33,899 nt of DNA from positions 1 through 33,899 of the IMG/VR virus record IMGVR_UViG_3300042884_001392; one strand, written 5' to 3'. Positions 15,301 through 24,600 of this stretch are shown one piece after another (within the stretch, counting starts at the first letter, position 1; the number at the start of each line of letters is the position of its first letter). Source of the stretch: a virus. Under the pieces are notes generated by a model that was given only the letters and a program-made list of their open reading frames with translations, had not been told where the DNA came from and ran no database searches. A program made the position numbers and the translations under genes.

Positions 15301-18300
15301 CCAATGATGTCTGTTCTTCCGTACTCGTCCTTCCCACGAGAAAGAATTACACCAAATTCAGCCCCTCTCCACTCTCCTGTTTTCTCAAGGGCATCTAAAG
15401 CCTTTTCTAAGCCATCGACTCTTGCTCGTGCTTTATCAGCACGCTCAACTGATTTATCTAAGCTTGCCTGTGCGAGCGGTGATTGCTGAGGTCCGGCAAC
15501 TTTGCGTCCGGATGACAGCGTTGGAGCAGAGCGTCGAGTTGCTGGATTAAGTCTGCGCTCAAGTCTTCTTCCAATCGCGCCGCTTTCAAGAACAACATCG
15601 TCAGTCTCGGTGGGCAGGAATTCACCATCATCTGCAAATTTGGTGAGTTGACTTTCCGTCATTCTCACGCGTGGTCGCTTATCTACACCAGCGTGGAACT
15701 CAACCGCAGCATCTTCTATTTCTTTGAGTATTGCTTCTACTGATTTTCTGGAAACAAAATCAGCTACTGCTGGGTCTAGTGATTCCCTGGACATGTCGCT
15801 CATGACTTCTTTTGGACTCTCACCAGCCATGACGCGCTTGACATCTTCAAACGTCATATTTGCTCTTGTTGCTCTTACGACTTTTCTTTCTTCTCGTGTC
15901 TGTGGGACGCCAAGTACTTCACGTCCTGCAGTTGGGTCTGAAACAGAACCTGCTGACGTCTTGTATGGTGCACGCTTGCCAGCTCCAGGCAAGTGGTCGG
16001 GGTCGAACTCTGGCGGTTGTGGAAGATTAGTGATTATCTCTCCACGCTTTGCAAGCTCGTCGTCAAGAGACTTGAGCGTTGCTCTGTCGGTTCCCTGAAA
16101 ACCCTTTTTGTCGTTTGCGTAGTCTGGGTCAAGGAGCCTGCTGTAAGTTGCTGCTCTTCGATTAACCAGCTCTTCAACATTCATGCGACTCACAACCTTC
16201 ATCTGTGGTCGACCGGTTCTTGGGTCAACTGGGTCTGGAGCAATGTCTGCTTCAGCAGGTTGAACGAGTGGGGCTTTGCCAATTTCGGCTACATAGTCCT
16301 CAGATGGGGGCTCGCCGAAAGAACCTCCAGCGCTTATTACCTCACGCTTAACTTCCACGTTCTTGTCTTCAATTTCGACTTCGCGCTTTGGTCGCGATGG
16401 GGTAGAAGAAAGACCGTTCTCTCTTCTTTGCGCAACATACTTGTTGGCAACTCTGTCAATCTTCTTCTTTGTTCCCTTTGCATGCTGCGATGCACCAGGA
16501 CCCTCTTCGCCAATCGAGGAAGAGACTCTGTCCAAGACATCGACGACATTGTCTTGTTCTTGGACACGCAGAACGATTGTTCCATCAGGCCTTGTGTCTA
16601 CAACTTTCATTTTTCCTGGAGGAAGGACAAGGGCCCCTTCTTCTCCAAGTTCAGTCTCGTTTGTCCTGAACAGTCCTTTATCACCTTTTGAAACCTGGAC
16701 TATTACGCGAGTCTTTTCCTTGCCAGCACGAATAATTACATCTCCATCAGCATCACGTGACTCACCTGGTTTGTGTGGTGATTCATCCGTAATGATTCGT
16801 CCGCTTACAAAACTCTTATTATCAAAGTATTCACTTACGTCCTTGAATCCGCTATCTGTTACACCAAAATAAATCTCTGCTTCAATTTCTAGGTCATCAG
16901 GGATTGATGACTCGTCCATTGCTTCCATTGCTGGAATAAGGACTTTTTCAATTTGGTCTTCTAGCGCTGCTGTTTCGCTTTCTGGAGAAAGGTCGCCAGC
17001 GCTTCTTTGCGCTCTTCTGTAACGGCGATTTATATTCTTTACCGCAGAAACATTCCCATCTGGGTCAACAAGGTTGCCGATGTCAGTAAGTTCTGGGTCA
17101 CCGAGTCGTTCTACTGCAACAGCCTGCTCTTCGGTCATTGCCAAAGACTCATCTCTTTGAATCTTTTTCGCGTAACTAGCACCAGCTTTATCTGTCTTGA
17201 CTTTCTTGGTTTTCTTTAGCGCCTGTTGCCTTGGTGGGTTTACGATTTCATCGATTCTTGTATCAAGTTCGCGTCTTTGCTTTGCCCAAACTTTTGAGTC
17301 TTCAGAGCCTTCAAGTTTTGACTTGAATATTGCTCTCAACATCTTCTTGTCTTCAAGCAGGACTGATTTGTCGTCAGCAGAAAGTCCTGGCTCCTTCAGG
17401 GATATCTCGATGTCAGCAAGTTTCTGAACAAACTCGTCTTCAGTCATGTCTTCGGCTTGCTTCTTTAGATTTTTTATCTCCTCTTGACGAGAACGCGCAG
17501 CCATCTCTTCTGGTCTAAGGATTCCTTCTGAGAACATCTTTTCGCGAACTGATTCACGCATCTTCTTAACGTCGCTGCGCCGCCTATCTTTATCTTCACT
17601 ACTAAATCTTTCAGCCCACTTCTTTTCTATCAAAGCAATTTTTGCGTTGTTTTCTTTAATTTTTCTATTTAGATTTTTGAATCCAGGAGAGTCCTTGCTT
17701 TCGCCAGTTGCCTCGAGATTGTCGTATGCGTCGTTGTAGGCTTCTCTGTTGTATTCGAGACCAGCAAGAGCATCAACGAAGTCGTCGCTTGTCGTGGACG
17801 AATCTTCCGACCAATCCTCGATGAGCGAGAGTTCTTTTTTATGCGCCAAATCAAGGCGTTCCTTAACCTCGGCAATGCTGTTTCCTGTTATCTCAGGGTC
17901 TGGACCAAGGTTCTCGTAGTATCGAGCCTCAATGTCTCGCAATCCCTCTGCATCAGACCTTCTTCTGATGTCCATGTATCTACCATCAGATACGTCATCC
18001 ATCCACTCAAGGGCAGCGTCGATATCGTCGCCATAGATGATTCCAAGGTCTCTGAGAGCCCAAAGCTCAGCCGTTGCCTCAAGCGCCCACAATTCAGCGC
18101 CATCTTTGTCATTGAAATACATCTTTGGATAATCACCGGCAAGAAATCCAACGACGTCAGCCCTAGACAGGGCGTTCTTTAGCGACTCTAGGTCTATGCC
18201 GTCACTGGCTTGAGTCATAAGACTGAACACCATTTCGCTATTTAAGTCTTTGACACTTTCAACCTTTACTGGCTCACCCTTGCTGTTCATCACAGTGATA

Positions 18301-20018
18301 AAGCCGTTGGTTCTAATCTGTCTTTCCGCTTCTCTCGCGAAGCCCTGGAACTGGATTGTGTGAGCAATCTCATGCTTCATGATGTGCCGCGCAAAGGCTC
18401 TCTCCTCGACCATTCCGGCAAGTTGCTTTGACTGTCCATCAACAGTGACCAAGAAGTCGGTTAGTGCAGTTGCTCTTTCGGCATCAGTTTTACCACCAAC
18501 GAAATCGATTCGCATTCTTTCGCCCGGGGCAAGACTTGGTATCAATGCTTCCTGGTTGTTCATTATCTCAGGAATGTCAACATTGATAATGCTCATCATT
18601 CGATTTGTGTCTGGCGTTGTAATACCTTGTGTTGAAGCTTCGTCCATGTTTGGGTCATCAGGACTTTTAACTTCAAAATTTATCTTTGCAATCGTTCTCA
18701 TGTGCTCTGGGTCGGCGATGAACGAGTCAAGAGCAGATTCGAGCAATGCTCTTTCAGTTGTATACCAGCGCTCTGTGTCGGCTGCAATAAGACTTTTTTG
18801 GCGCTCTGGAGTCAGGTCTGAAAATCCTGGGACATGTGCAAGTCTTGCCTTGACTATCTTGTCAATATCTTCTGCAGAAAGTCTCGTGCTTGTGTCTATC
18901 GTCCATGCACCGCTATCTCTCAGTTTCTGAAAAACCTCAAATACGTCGTCATTTGTTTTTCTTTTTTCATCTGTTCTGATTACGCCAAGCGTGTCCATCA
19001 GACTTGCAATGTTTATGTCCTGCTGAGCAAGCTTGTCTTGAGCACGAATCATTCCATCAACGAATACTCTGCTGTTCCTATCGTTAAGACTCGCTTCACG
19101 CCACTTCTTAATGTTCTTAATTCTTTTGCCGTTTTCATCACGCCATACGGTCCTGCCGATTCCTGGTATTGCTCCGTTATCAAGCCATGATAGAAACTCA
19201 AAGAGTTTTTTTGTTGTGTGTTTTACGCCGGTTTCTTTACTGACATCAATCCCGCTTGCCATTCTTTTTGCAAAGTCAAATATCTCTGATGCTGAAATAC
19301 CAAAACAGTTTGTTCCTGCGTTGTCGGTGAATTGGTTGGCTGCAGGTGTTCCTGGCGGGCATCTAAACTTTCCATTTTCATCAACAATGATTCCAAATGC
19401 GCTGGCAGCTCTTGCGATAAGAGACCTGCCTCTTTGCCCAATTGTTCGTCCTGGAAGTCGCTTTTCGTTATAGTCAGAAGAACTGACAGTCTTGTCTCCG
19501 TTGAGACTAAATGGGTCAAGTGTCTGTTCTGATTCCTCAATAATCTCGTCGGTCTTTTTATTGACCTTGTATTTTCTTATTCGTAGTTTTGGTTTTGCTG
19601 CAAGGGCTTTTGTATATTCATCAGCCGTTAGCGAAGGGGATTTATCAACCCAACCAAAGTTTGGTTTCTTGACAGCAGTCTTCCGTGATTTTATAGACGG
19701 GAAAAGCTGAAGAACTTTTCCTTCTTCCCACTTCTGGCTAGGGACATAGTTGTAGCCATTAGGGAGTTCAACCATTCCAGGCGTTCCACCCTTACTGGTT
19801 CTCTTTTTACCGTCGGTGTCCTTGTACGTCTCGCTGCCAGTCGCATTATCAAGGGCCTTTACAGAAAGACCAGCGTTTAGTGTTGGTCTTGTTATTGACT
19901 CAAGTACAGCCTTCTTGAACGCAATTGCTGCGTCGTTTAAGTCTCGTCTGCCGGCGAGTGGCGATACAAGCCTCTCGGATGTGATTGTACGTGTTTTATA
20001 GAACGGCTTACCCGTCAT
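12372..20018 (-). CDS. Giant multidomain virion protein (2548 aa) with zincin and ART-like regions and SSGR motifs
   Basis: Start at ATG 20018; AAGAAAGGG lies about 9 bases upstream and the previous gene ends 16 bases earlier. Visible parts in order: a Cys motif (FRCPPGTPAANQFTD...CFGIS, about 214-240); a zinc-peptidase motif H549-E550-IAH553 with EATAE (E647/E651) as possible third ligand; long charged helices (about 680-960); an ADP-ribosyltransferase-like stretch (about 1043-1150, VSKGDKG...LVLPPGKMKVV) in which the catalytic ExE is not evident; helical and disordered regions; SSG motifs near 15501-15524, 14075-14111 (two) and 13370-13395; a Gly/Ala-rich hydrophobic segment (MAGALAAGGPVGFATALAVD); and a C-terminal block with GYVVHRSH and FEAQILGGF that looks conserved but is unnamed. 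Probably an internal head or ejected protein processed at the SSGR sites (inference). Confidence 0.75.
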   Translation of the reverse strand: MTGKPFYKTRTITSERLVSPLAGRRDLNDAAIAFKKAVLESITRPTLNAGLSVKALDNATGSETYKDTDGKKRTSKGGTPGMVELPNGYNYVPSQKWEEGKVLQLFPSIKSRKTAVKKPNFGWVDKSPSLTADEYTKALAAKPKLRIRKYKVNKKTDEIIEESEQTLDPFSLNGDKTVSSSDYNEKRLPGRTIGQRGRSLIARAASAFGIIVDENGKFRCPPGTPAANQFTDNAGTNCFGISASEIFDFAKRMASGIDVSKETGVKHTTKKLFEFLSWLDNGAIPGIGRTVWRDENGKRIKNIKKWREASLNDRNSRVFVDGMIRAQDKLAQQDINIASLMDTLGVIRTDEKRKTNDDVFEVFQKLRDSGAWTIDTSTRLSAEDIDKIVKARLAHVPGFSDLTPERQKSLIAADTERWYTTERALLESALDSFIADPEHMRTIAKINFEVKSPDDPNMDEASTQGITTPDTNRMMSIINVDIPEIMNNQEALIPSLAPGERMRIDFVGGKTDAERATALTDFLVTVDGQSKQLAGMVEERAFARHIMKHEIAHTIQFQGFAREAERQIRTNGFITVMNSKGEPVKVESVKDLNSEMVFSLMTQASDGIDLESLKNALSRADVVGFLAGDYPKMYFNDKDGAELWALEATAELWALRDLGIIYGDDIDAALEWMDDVSDGRYMDIRRRSDAEGLRDIEARYYENLGPDPEITGNSIAEVKERLDLAHKKELSLIEDWSEDSSTTSDDFVDALAGLEYNREAYNDAYDNLEATGESKDSPGFKNLNRKIKENNAKIALIEKKWAERFSSEDKDRRRSDVKKMRESVREKMFSEGILRPEEMAARSRQEEIKNLKKQAEDMTEDEFVQKLADIEISLKEPGLSADDKSVLLEDKKMLRAIFKSKLEGSEDSKVWAKQRRELDTRIDEIVNPPRQQALKKTKKVKTDKAGASYAKKIQRDESLAMTEEQAVAVERLGDPELTDIGNLVDPDGNVSAVKNINRRYRRAQRSAGDLSPESETAALEDQIEKVLIPAMEAMDESSIPDDLEIEAEIYFGVTDSGFKDVSEYFDNKSFVSGRIITDESPHKPGESRDADGDVIIRAGKEKTRVIVQVSKGDKGLFRTNETELGEEGALVLPPGKMKVVDTRPDGTIVLRVQEQDNVVDVLDRVSSSIGEEGPGASQHAKGTKKKIDRVANKYVAQRRENGLSSTPSRPKREVEIEDKNVEVKREVISAGGSFGEPPSEDYVAEIGKAPLVQPAEADIAPDPVDPRTGRPQMKVVSRMNVEELVNRRAATYSRLLDPDYANDKKGFQGTDRATLKSLDDELAKRGEIITNLPQPPEFDPDHLPGAGKRAPYKTSAGSVSDPTAGREVLGVPQTREERKVVRATRANMTFEDVKRVMAGESPKEVMSDMSRESLDPAVADFVSRKSVEAILKEIEDAAVEFHAGVDKRPRVRMTESQLTKFADDGEFLPTETDDVVLESGAIGRRLERRLNPATRRSAPTLSSGRKVAGPQQSPLAQASLDKSVERADKARARVDGLEKALDALEKTGEWRGAEFGVILSRGKDEYGRTDIIGLDNFDADVTPRNLTAAEVEEQGLSDFKKEVKKKLSDSKKELKFQEFLARTKKERMEQGILDVEDIPEEEYAILVEEGKELTRRRQAGDFEAFNVGDNQEAVIHVGQAQLDGGVLDPSRTSTAGLGAGSQGDTGALNKMVIRKFNEEFDTNEKKISTFEKIMSSLTSGETKFKPRDRQEANAINELLGIPSQYGAKAGEDIDIASLPLRDGMGPLIEGGNRRLSEIKERQSRNSKLAARLKESQDFGFLSAYPASGGVSTQGYYGRNAARDIPEDVAKYYTEAENTARGVYGLAIDVNDQDFYSRWSDQLRGSAYLIVGESDSTIASSLGPSDERQLIGVNKPIFGVSSRLTYQRQPKDYDLASTALMARAIKLKKEGKEITPAAVLASRRGKPLDESSFSSGRLSSGARSKPSKTQRVAGIAGSRATGRVLDAVLKRSGADEDTRERVKYGVNMAGALAAGGPVGFATALAVDVARRAGREVAERGLEEAVQRGKITQNQMDVAMSAVDRVAPNGLPDPVVDKLADAWTIASDFIDERVVTDENKQRLDEFGDIIRAERGELVENAGQVISSAREKIGKRFGRGKSKPSETDPFGDFDTTPTTPSTSISSEYDDPFAGFDENNYKPAKTEFDDFDGVFSSGRRAGRSSDVFRDEYNSRIGISKSTPNSAKPVSGYVVHRSHNEEKKRRVAASGKGNIGSDAIFEIGDNDVVGDGLTALGEIEVILKPEVSNRTAYGRGEALQSAHRPVAMNSNDPDDIADAIMNADGISSNKQNTEAMLHLLGAKMDKNFSSVNASMDENGKMSPVGAVDSSPRSHEPFEAQILGGFKKNEVEGIHYPYTKVSKVAESEDISDVVNEKSLASKLEKLGFTPEEVAYFYSISGGKPLNTASMVKLKEYRAAKKIKEKYEGMGVGYVKFAHPQGVNIENPRSYDKTASPTARVDEILKRNIDAEVEAELKKTLDSIRKSDQLDLMVD

Positions 20019-20034
20019 GGCGGGCCGCCCTTTC

Positions 20035-21486
20035 TTAGATTGTGTCAGTTTCTGCTTCGAGCAGCTGGAATTCAACAAGGGACTTCATGAAATCTCCATC
20101 AAGAGTTTCATCTTCCTTCTTGCTCATTCCTTCGCCACCGGCAACCCAGCCTGCTGGGATTAGATTTTCTTTGCCGAGTTCGCGAGCGCGCTTGAGGATG
20201 TGACGCTTTGCAGCTTCCTTGTCCTTTGCGCGGCCAAATGCTTGGATTGCATTTCTGAGGTCAGACTCGTTTGAGATTGGGTATGAACCATCTGGAAGAG
20301 CGTTTCCTTCTTTGGCCATCGAATTGCGCTGTTCTTCTGTGAATGCGCGCTTCAGAGCAATTTCTGCTGCTTCGGCTTCAATCTCTTCTGCTTCTTCTGG
20401 TTCGTACTTGTCGTAACCAAGAACTTCGCCGTCAAGAGCAACGAATACGTCGTATGATTTTCCGTCAAATCCTTCGATTTCAACAGCATACGAGTCGATG
20501 CCTTCGAAGTTGTCTGGCTCAACAGCAACCACATGACCGTCAATTGACTTAACTGCGATTTCAGCTGCGTCAGTGAAGCTAATCAGACTGAGTTCATCAA
20601 TTGCTGCCTTTTGTTCAAACACGCTTTCATCAAGCTTGTGCCAGCCCATAACTTCTGCCGAAGTTCCATCGATGAATACTTCAACTGCCTTGCCATCCTT
20701 GCCTTGAACATCAATGACGAACATGTCGGCATCTGGCGAGTAACCTGAATCGATTACTTTTCCGTCGAACATTTCTTCAGCCATTCCCTCAACGCTCAAG
20801 AGGCCTGGCATTCCTTTTTCTGCGATGCATCCACCTGGGCAGTTGTCGCAAACAGAAGTTACAGCCGAGTAAGACTTGCGCTCAATTGCGCAAACGTAAT
20901 CATGCTCACCAAGGTCCTCTGACTTCATTCCCATTGATTCCATGCGGCGCTTGCGGAATTTTTCCATCATGATGTTTTGCTTCTCGGCTTCTGCCATGTC
21001 CTCTTCATCTTCGGAGTCCATGTCATCTTCCATTGAGCCTTTTTCTTCTTCGGACATTTCTTCCTCGTCGTCCTCTTCGGACTCCGCTTCCATGTCCTCT
21101 TCTTCTTCCATCATGTCTTCTTCATCGCCTTTTTTCTTGAACTTGTGCATGGCGGTATTGACTTTTTCCTCATCATCCATCATGTCTTCTTCTTCCATGT
21201 CATCCTCTTCGGACTCCATGTCTTCTTCCATGCCCATGCCCTTCATTGGCTTCTTCTTTGGCATCATGCCGTACATCTTTTGCATGTCCTCTTCGGTCAT
21301 GTCTTCATCAGCGATGTCAAGGTCTGTTGCCGGCACCATCTTCATCTCTACTGGCATAGCGCCACATTTGCCGCACACCTTTGCTCCTGGAGTAAAACCG
21401 CACGCAGATGCATCAGCTCCTTTGGCGCACTTGAGCACAGCCCCTTCGCTGTCAATACTCACTGTTGCCTTGTCGTCGTAAGCCAT
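20035..21486 (-). CDS. Acidic capsid-associated protein with DUF6582-like C-terminus (possible scaffold)
   Basis: A 483-aa protein, ATG 21486, with AAGGAG about 9 bases upstream. Residues 20-48 form a four-Cys knuckle (C20, C29, C38, C41; GAKVCGKCGAMPVEM). Residues about 55-190 are extremely Glu/Asp/Met-rich low complexity. A second Cys cluster (CDNCPGGC) follows, then two PepSY-like repeats (KAVEVFIDGTSAEVMGW; KSYDVFVALDGEVLGYDKYE). Residues about 405-460 (ALPDGSYPISNESDLRNAIQ, KRHILKRARELG) match DUF6582, which in phages often accompanies prohead proteases and capsid genes. It lies directly after the protease polyprotein; an acidic, helical protein here is a candidate scaffold (inference). 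Confidence 0.7.
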   Translation of the reverse strand: MAYDDKATVSIDSEGAVLKCAKGADASACGFTPGAKVCGKCGAMPVEMKMVPATDLDIADEDMTEEDMQKMYGMMPKKKPMKGMGMEEDMESEEDDMEEEDMMDDEEKVNTAMHKFKKKGDEEDMMEEEEDMEAESEEDDEEEMSEEEKGSMEDDMDSEDEEDMAEAEKQNIMMEKFRKRRMESMGMKSEDLGEHDYVCAIERKSYSAVTSVCDNCPGGCIAEKGMPGLLSVEGMAEEMFDGKVIDSGYSPDADMFVIDVQGKDGKAVEVFIDGTSAEVMGWHKLDESVFEQKAAIDELSLISFTDAAEIAVKSIDGHVVAVEPDNFEGIDSYAVEIEGFDGKSYDVFVALDGEVLGYDKYEPEEAEEIEAEAAEIALKRAFTEEQRNSMAKEGNALPDGSYPISNESDLRNAIQAFGRAKDKEAAKRHILKRARELGKENLIPAGWVAGGEGMSKKEDETLDGDFMKSLVEFQLLEAETDTI

Positions 21487-21573
21487 AAAATAGAGCTCCT
21501 TGCGCCTAATGGTATGCAGAAGGCTAAACAGCCAACTGTTTATTAAATTATTTGTTTGTAAAAGTATAACCTA

Positions 21574-21590
21574 CCATAGCGCCGCTATGG
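21574..21590. repeat. 7-bp inverted repeat upstream of the acidic capsid-associated gene
   Basis: CCATAGC (21574-21580) and GCTATGG (21584-21590) form a perfect short hairpin with a 3-base loop, in the 137-base gap between the polyprotein stop and the next start. On the minus strand TATACT follows (21563-21568), a good -10 sequence but without a -35. It may be a weak terminator, an operator or an mRNA-processing hairpin. Confidence 0.3.
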
Positions 21591-21623
21591 GAAGTATTAA
21601 TAAAACGCTTTTCTAATTATCTA

Positions 21624-24600
21624 TTAACGTCTTCTTTGTGAGTTGTCGTGAAGCTGAAGAAGTTTTGTCCATTGAGTTGGAGACAAGAATCCTTTGGCTT
21701 TGAATTGAGAAACAAGGCTTTGAGCAAATCCACTCCATTTGGCATTTTCTGCCCAGCCCATTATTTCTTTTTGCATTCTTGGCGTTATGTTTTCTGGGGC
21801 TCCGTTGTTTTCTCGTCCAGAGGAGAGTTTTGCAACTGCTTCCTGACCAGAATTGGTTATTCTGCGAGCAGCTCTTCTTCCGCTGCTCATAGAGCCTCCA
21901 CCCTTGACCGAATCAACAGTTTCGCTAAGGTCGTACTTCTTGTTGAGTCTGTCAACTATTTCCTGAACTTCTTCATCGGAGTAGCGAAGCGCTTTTCCAA
22001 CACGAGGGCTGAATTTTGGCTGTTTGCCTTGCTCAAAGGTCTTTAGACGGCTGATTATCTTTGCCGCACCAAGCACCTCATCGATATCGTCCCACTTGAC
22101 CTTTTTGCCACTTCTTTCAACGGCGTCAACAACGTTTCTCCAGAGTGAGAATTGGGGGATTGAGTTGTCAAACTTGGTGCCGTCTTCACCGAATACTTCG
22201 CCAGCGCTTGGGATTATGCCTTGGTTAACAAGTTGTTCAACTATTCCTGTTGGGACGCCTTCTTGTTTCCATTTTTTGAGCTGTATTGGTGTCGGCGTAA
22301 ACGTCACTCCGTCAACTTCAAACGTCAGGGCTTCAGATAGTTCTGCATCTGACTCGACGCCAAGTGAATCTGAAAGCGCGGAAACAGAGAATCCGCCCTT
22401 GGAAATTTCTTGTGCAACGGTTTGCTCAGTCTCAACCATGTCTGCAGGGGACATGAGTCCAGCCATGTAGATTCCCTCGTCAAGGAAGTCATCATATTGC
22501 TCACGAGTGAGCTGGTTTCCGTCCTTGTCGTACCAGTACGGCTTAGCACCAAAGCCCCAAATTCCATCAATTATGTCGCTTGTCTGGAAAGGGTTTGAAC
22601 TGTCAGAGAATGCTCTGTCAATCAAGGCGTAAGCATCAGCTTCGGAAATGCCTGCCCCTTCTTTGAACATCTTCTCTGCTTCTATCTCGCTTATACCGAG
22701 GTAATCTGCAATTTGTTCTTTGCTCAATGGCTTGCCGTTTTCGTCTTTCAGAATTTGCTGCAGCTTCCTGGCGTCAAGCATCCACTTACCATCTGGAGAC
22801 CTGTCGTTATTTTCTGAAGTTTTTCCAAACTTTATTTTGACATCAGCTGCCAACTCTCGGCCAACCTTGTTTCTTTGCAATTCACCAGGCATCCTGAGTC
22901 TTCCAGAACTGAATTTTTCAGTGCCGAATTCGTCTTTGCTTGGTCCAGGTCGCTTCTTGCCTGGAATTGTTGCTGCTCTCTGTCTTACGCCATCAGCAAA
23001 CGCCTGTCTGTCGGCATCTGACATTGGTCGTCGTTTTGAACCCTGTGTTCTTCTGTTTCTTCCAGAGCTAAGTCCTGGAGCATCTCCTGGCTCCAGGAAG
23101 TCGGCTACATCGCCTTCAACCATGTCGAAGTTAGAGAGGTTGCTAGGTGAGAAAATGTCTTCAGGAAGACCGCCCTTGCTCTCTCTGTTTAGTGATACTC
23201 CGCTTTCCTCGAAAGACTCACCTATCCCAAAGAGGTCGCTTAGCTCTCTCTCTAGCCTGTTGATTGCACCGTAGTACATGTCGCTGAGTTTTGCAGCAAA
23301 ATCTTCCGGCTTTGTTGTGTTGTTGATTGAGTCAACCAAGTCTTCAATTTCATTTATTTGACTCTGCAGTGAGGAGCGAATGAACGAATCGTCGATTGCC
23401 TCGATATCTTCAAGTACTCCTTGGATTTCCTGAGCATCAAATCTCATCGAATCAACGGCATCAGCGGCATCCCCGTCAGCATCGTCTATATGCTTTTGCA
23501 TTGCTGACTCGAAGTCAACCTTGCCGCCATCTCTCCAGCTGTTTCTGTACGAATTTTCTAGAAGGCCTATCTTTTCGCGTAAATCATCGGTTTGCTGATT
23601 CAGGAGTGCAAGATTCTCTACATGGTCTTCCAGCTGTGATTCGATGTCATATATTGCAGAATCAAGTCTGTCAATAAATTCCATATCATCATCTGAAATT
23701 TGTCCAGTCAAATCATCGATGCTTGGTGTGCTTTGCTTTGTGATTTTTTTACCATCAAGAGCTGCGCGGATGTATTCATCCCTCGTAGCAACTAAGTCAT
23801 CGATTGCGTCAATAGCTTTTTTATGGTCTTCTAGAGCAATCCTTCCACGTCCACCATTTGGAAGGAAGCCAATTTTCCCATCAAGAGCATCCTGCGTTAC
23901 TGGATTGTTGAACTGCCCGCTCTTTTCAAACTCGGACTTGATGTCTTCTGGTGACCTTCCAGAACTAAGGCGTCCACCACCAGGAATCCTGCTAGAAACC
24001 AAACTTCTCGTTCTTCTTCCAGAAGAGAAAGACGTTCCTTGTGGGACTCCAGGTTGTGTTGGGTTGATTGGAGCAACTGCGCCGTCAATCAAGCCCTCAA
24101 TCTTGTGGAGGCTAAAGCTTCTGTACTGACCTGATTCCTCATCAAGTCCTATGAAGTATATTCCTCCGCCCTTCTTGGTCATCATTCCGGTTGGGTAAAC
24201 CATTCGTGGCTTACCGTTGTACGTGAATGAAATGACTTCACCGTTTCTGCGTATGGAATCAAAGTCATACTTTTCAACAGGAACCGCAGGCAAGTTTGCC
24301 GCGATGTGTCTTGAGTTTGAGCCAGCCTCATCAGTTCTCTTGAGAGCGTCTGTGACCAAGCCAATTTCCTCAGCAGGAGTTTCGTCGTACCTAGAGCGAA
24401 CCCCAGATGAAAGCCTGCTGTTCTCTCTCATTAATTCAGCCTGGATATCGCTAGCTTCGTCTGCCCAGTCTTCTGCACTCCAGTCAAGGCGTGATTCATC
24501 TATCTGCGCCATCATCCGGACATATTCCTGTCTGTCTGCGCGCTCTCTTGAAGCTCTCTTGTAATTTTCGTACTCTGCGTCTTGGCGCGCTTCCTCTTCT

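Noticed and set aside
15993-16691. A 232-codon open frame on the plus strand
   Set aside because: Antisense shadow of the 2548-aa gene, with no recognisable domain and no ribosome site; the sense frame is continuous and motif-bearing.
20942-21481. A 179-codon Ser/Met-rich open frame on the plus strand
   Set aside because: It is the antisense of the Glu/Asp-rich tract of the acidic capsid-associated gene; poly-Ser is what GAA/GAT runs give on the other strand.
21563-21591. TATACT as a promoter for the acidic capsid-associated gene
   Set aside because: A good -10 sequence, but the place for a -35 box reads CCCATA; a single hexamer in AT-rich DNA is not enough.
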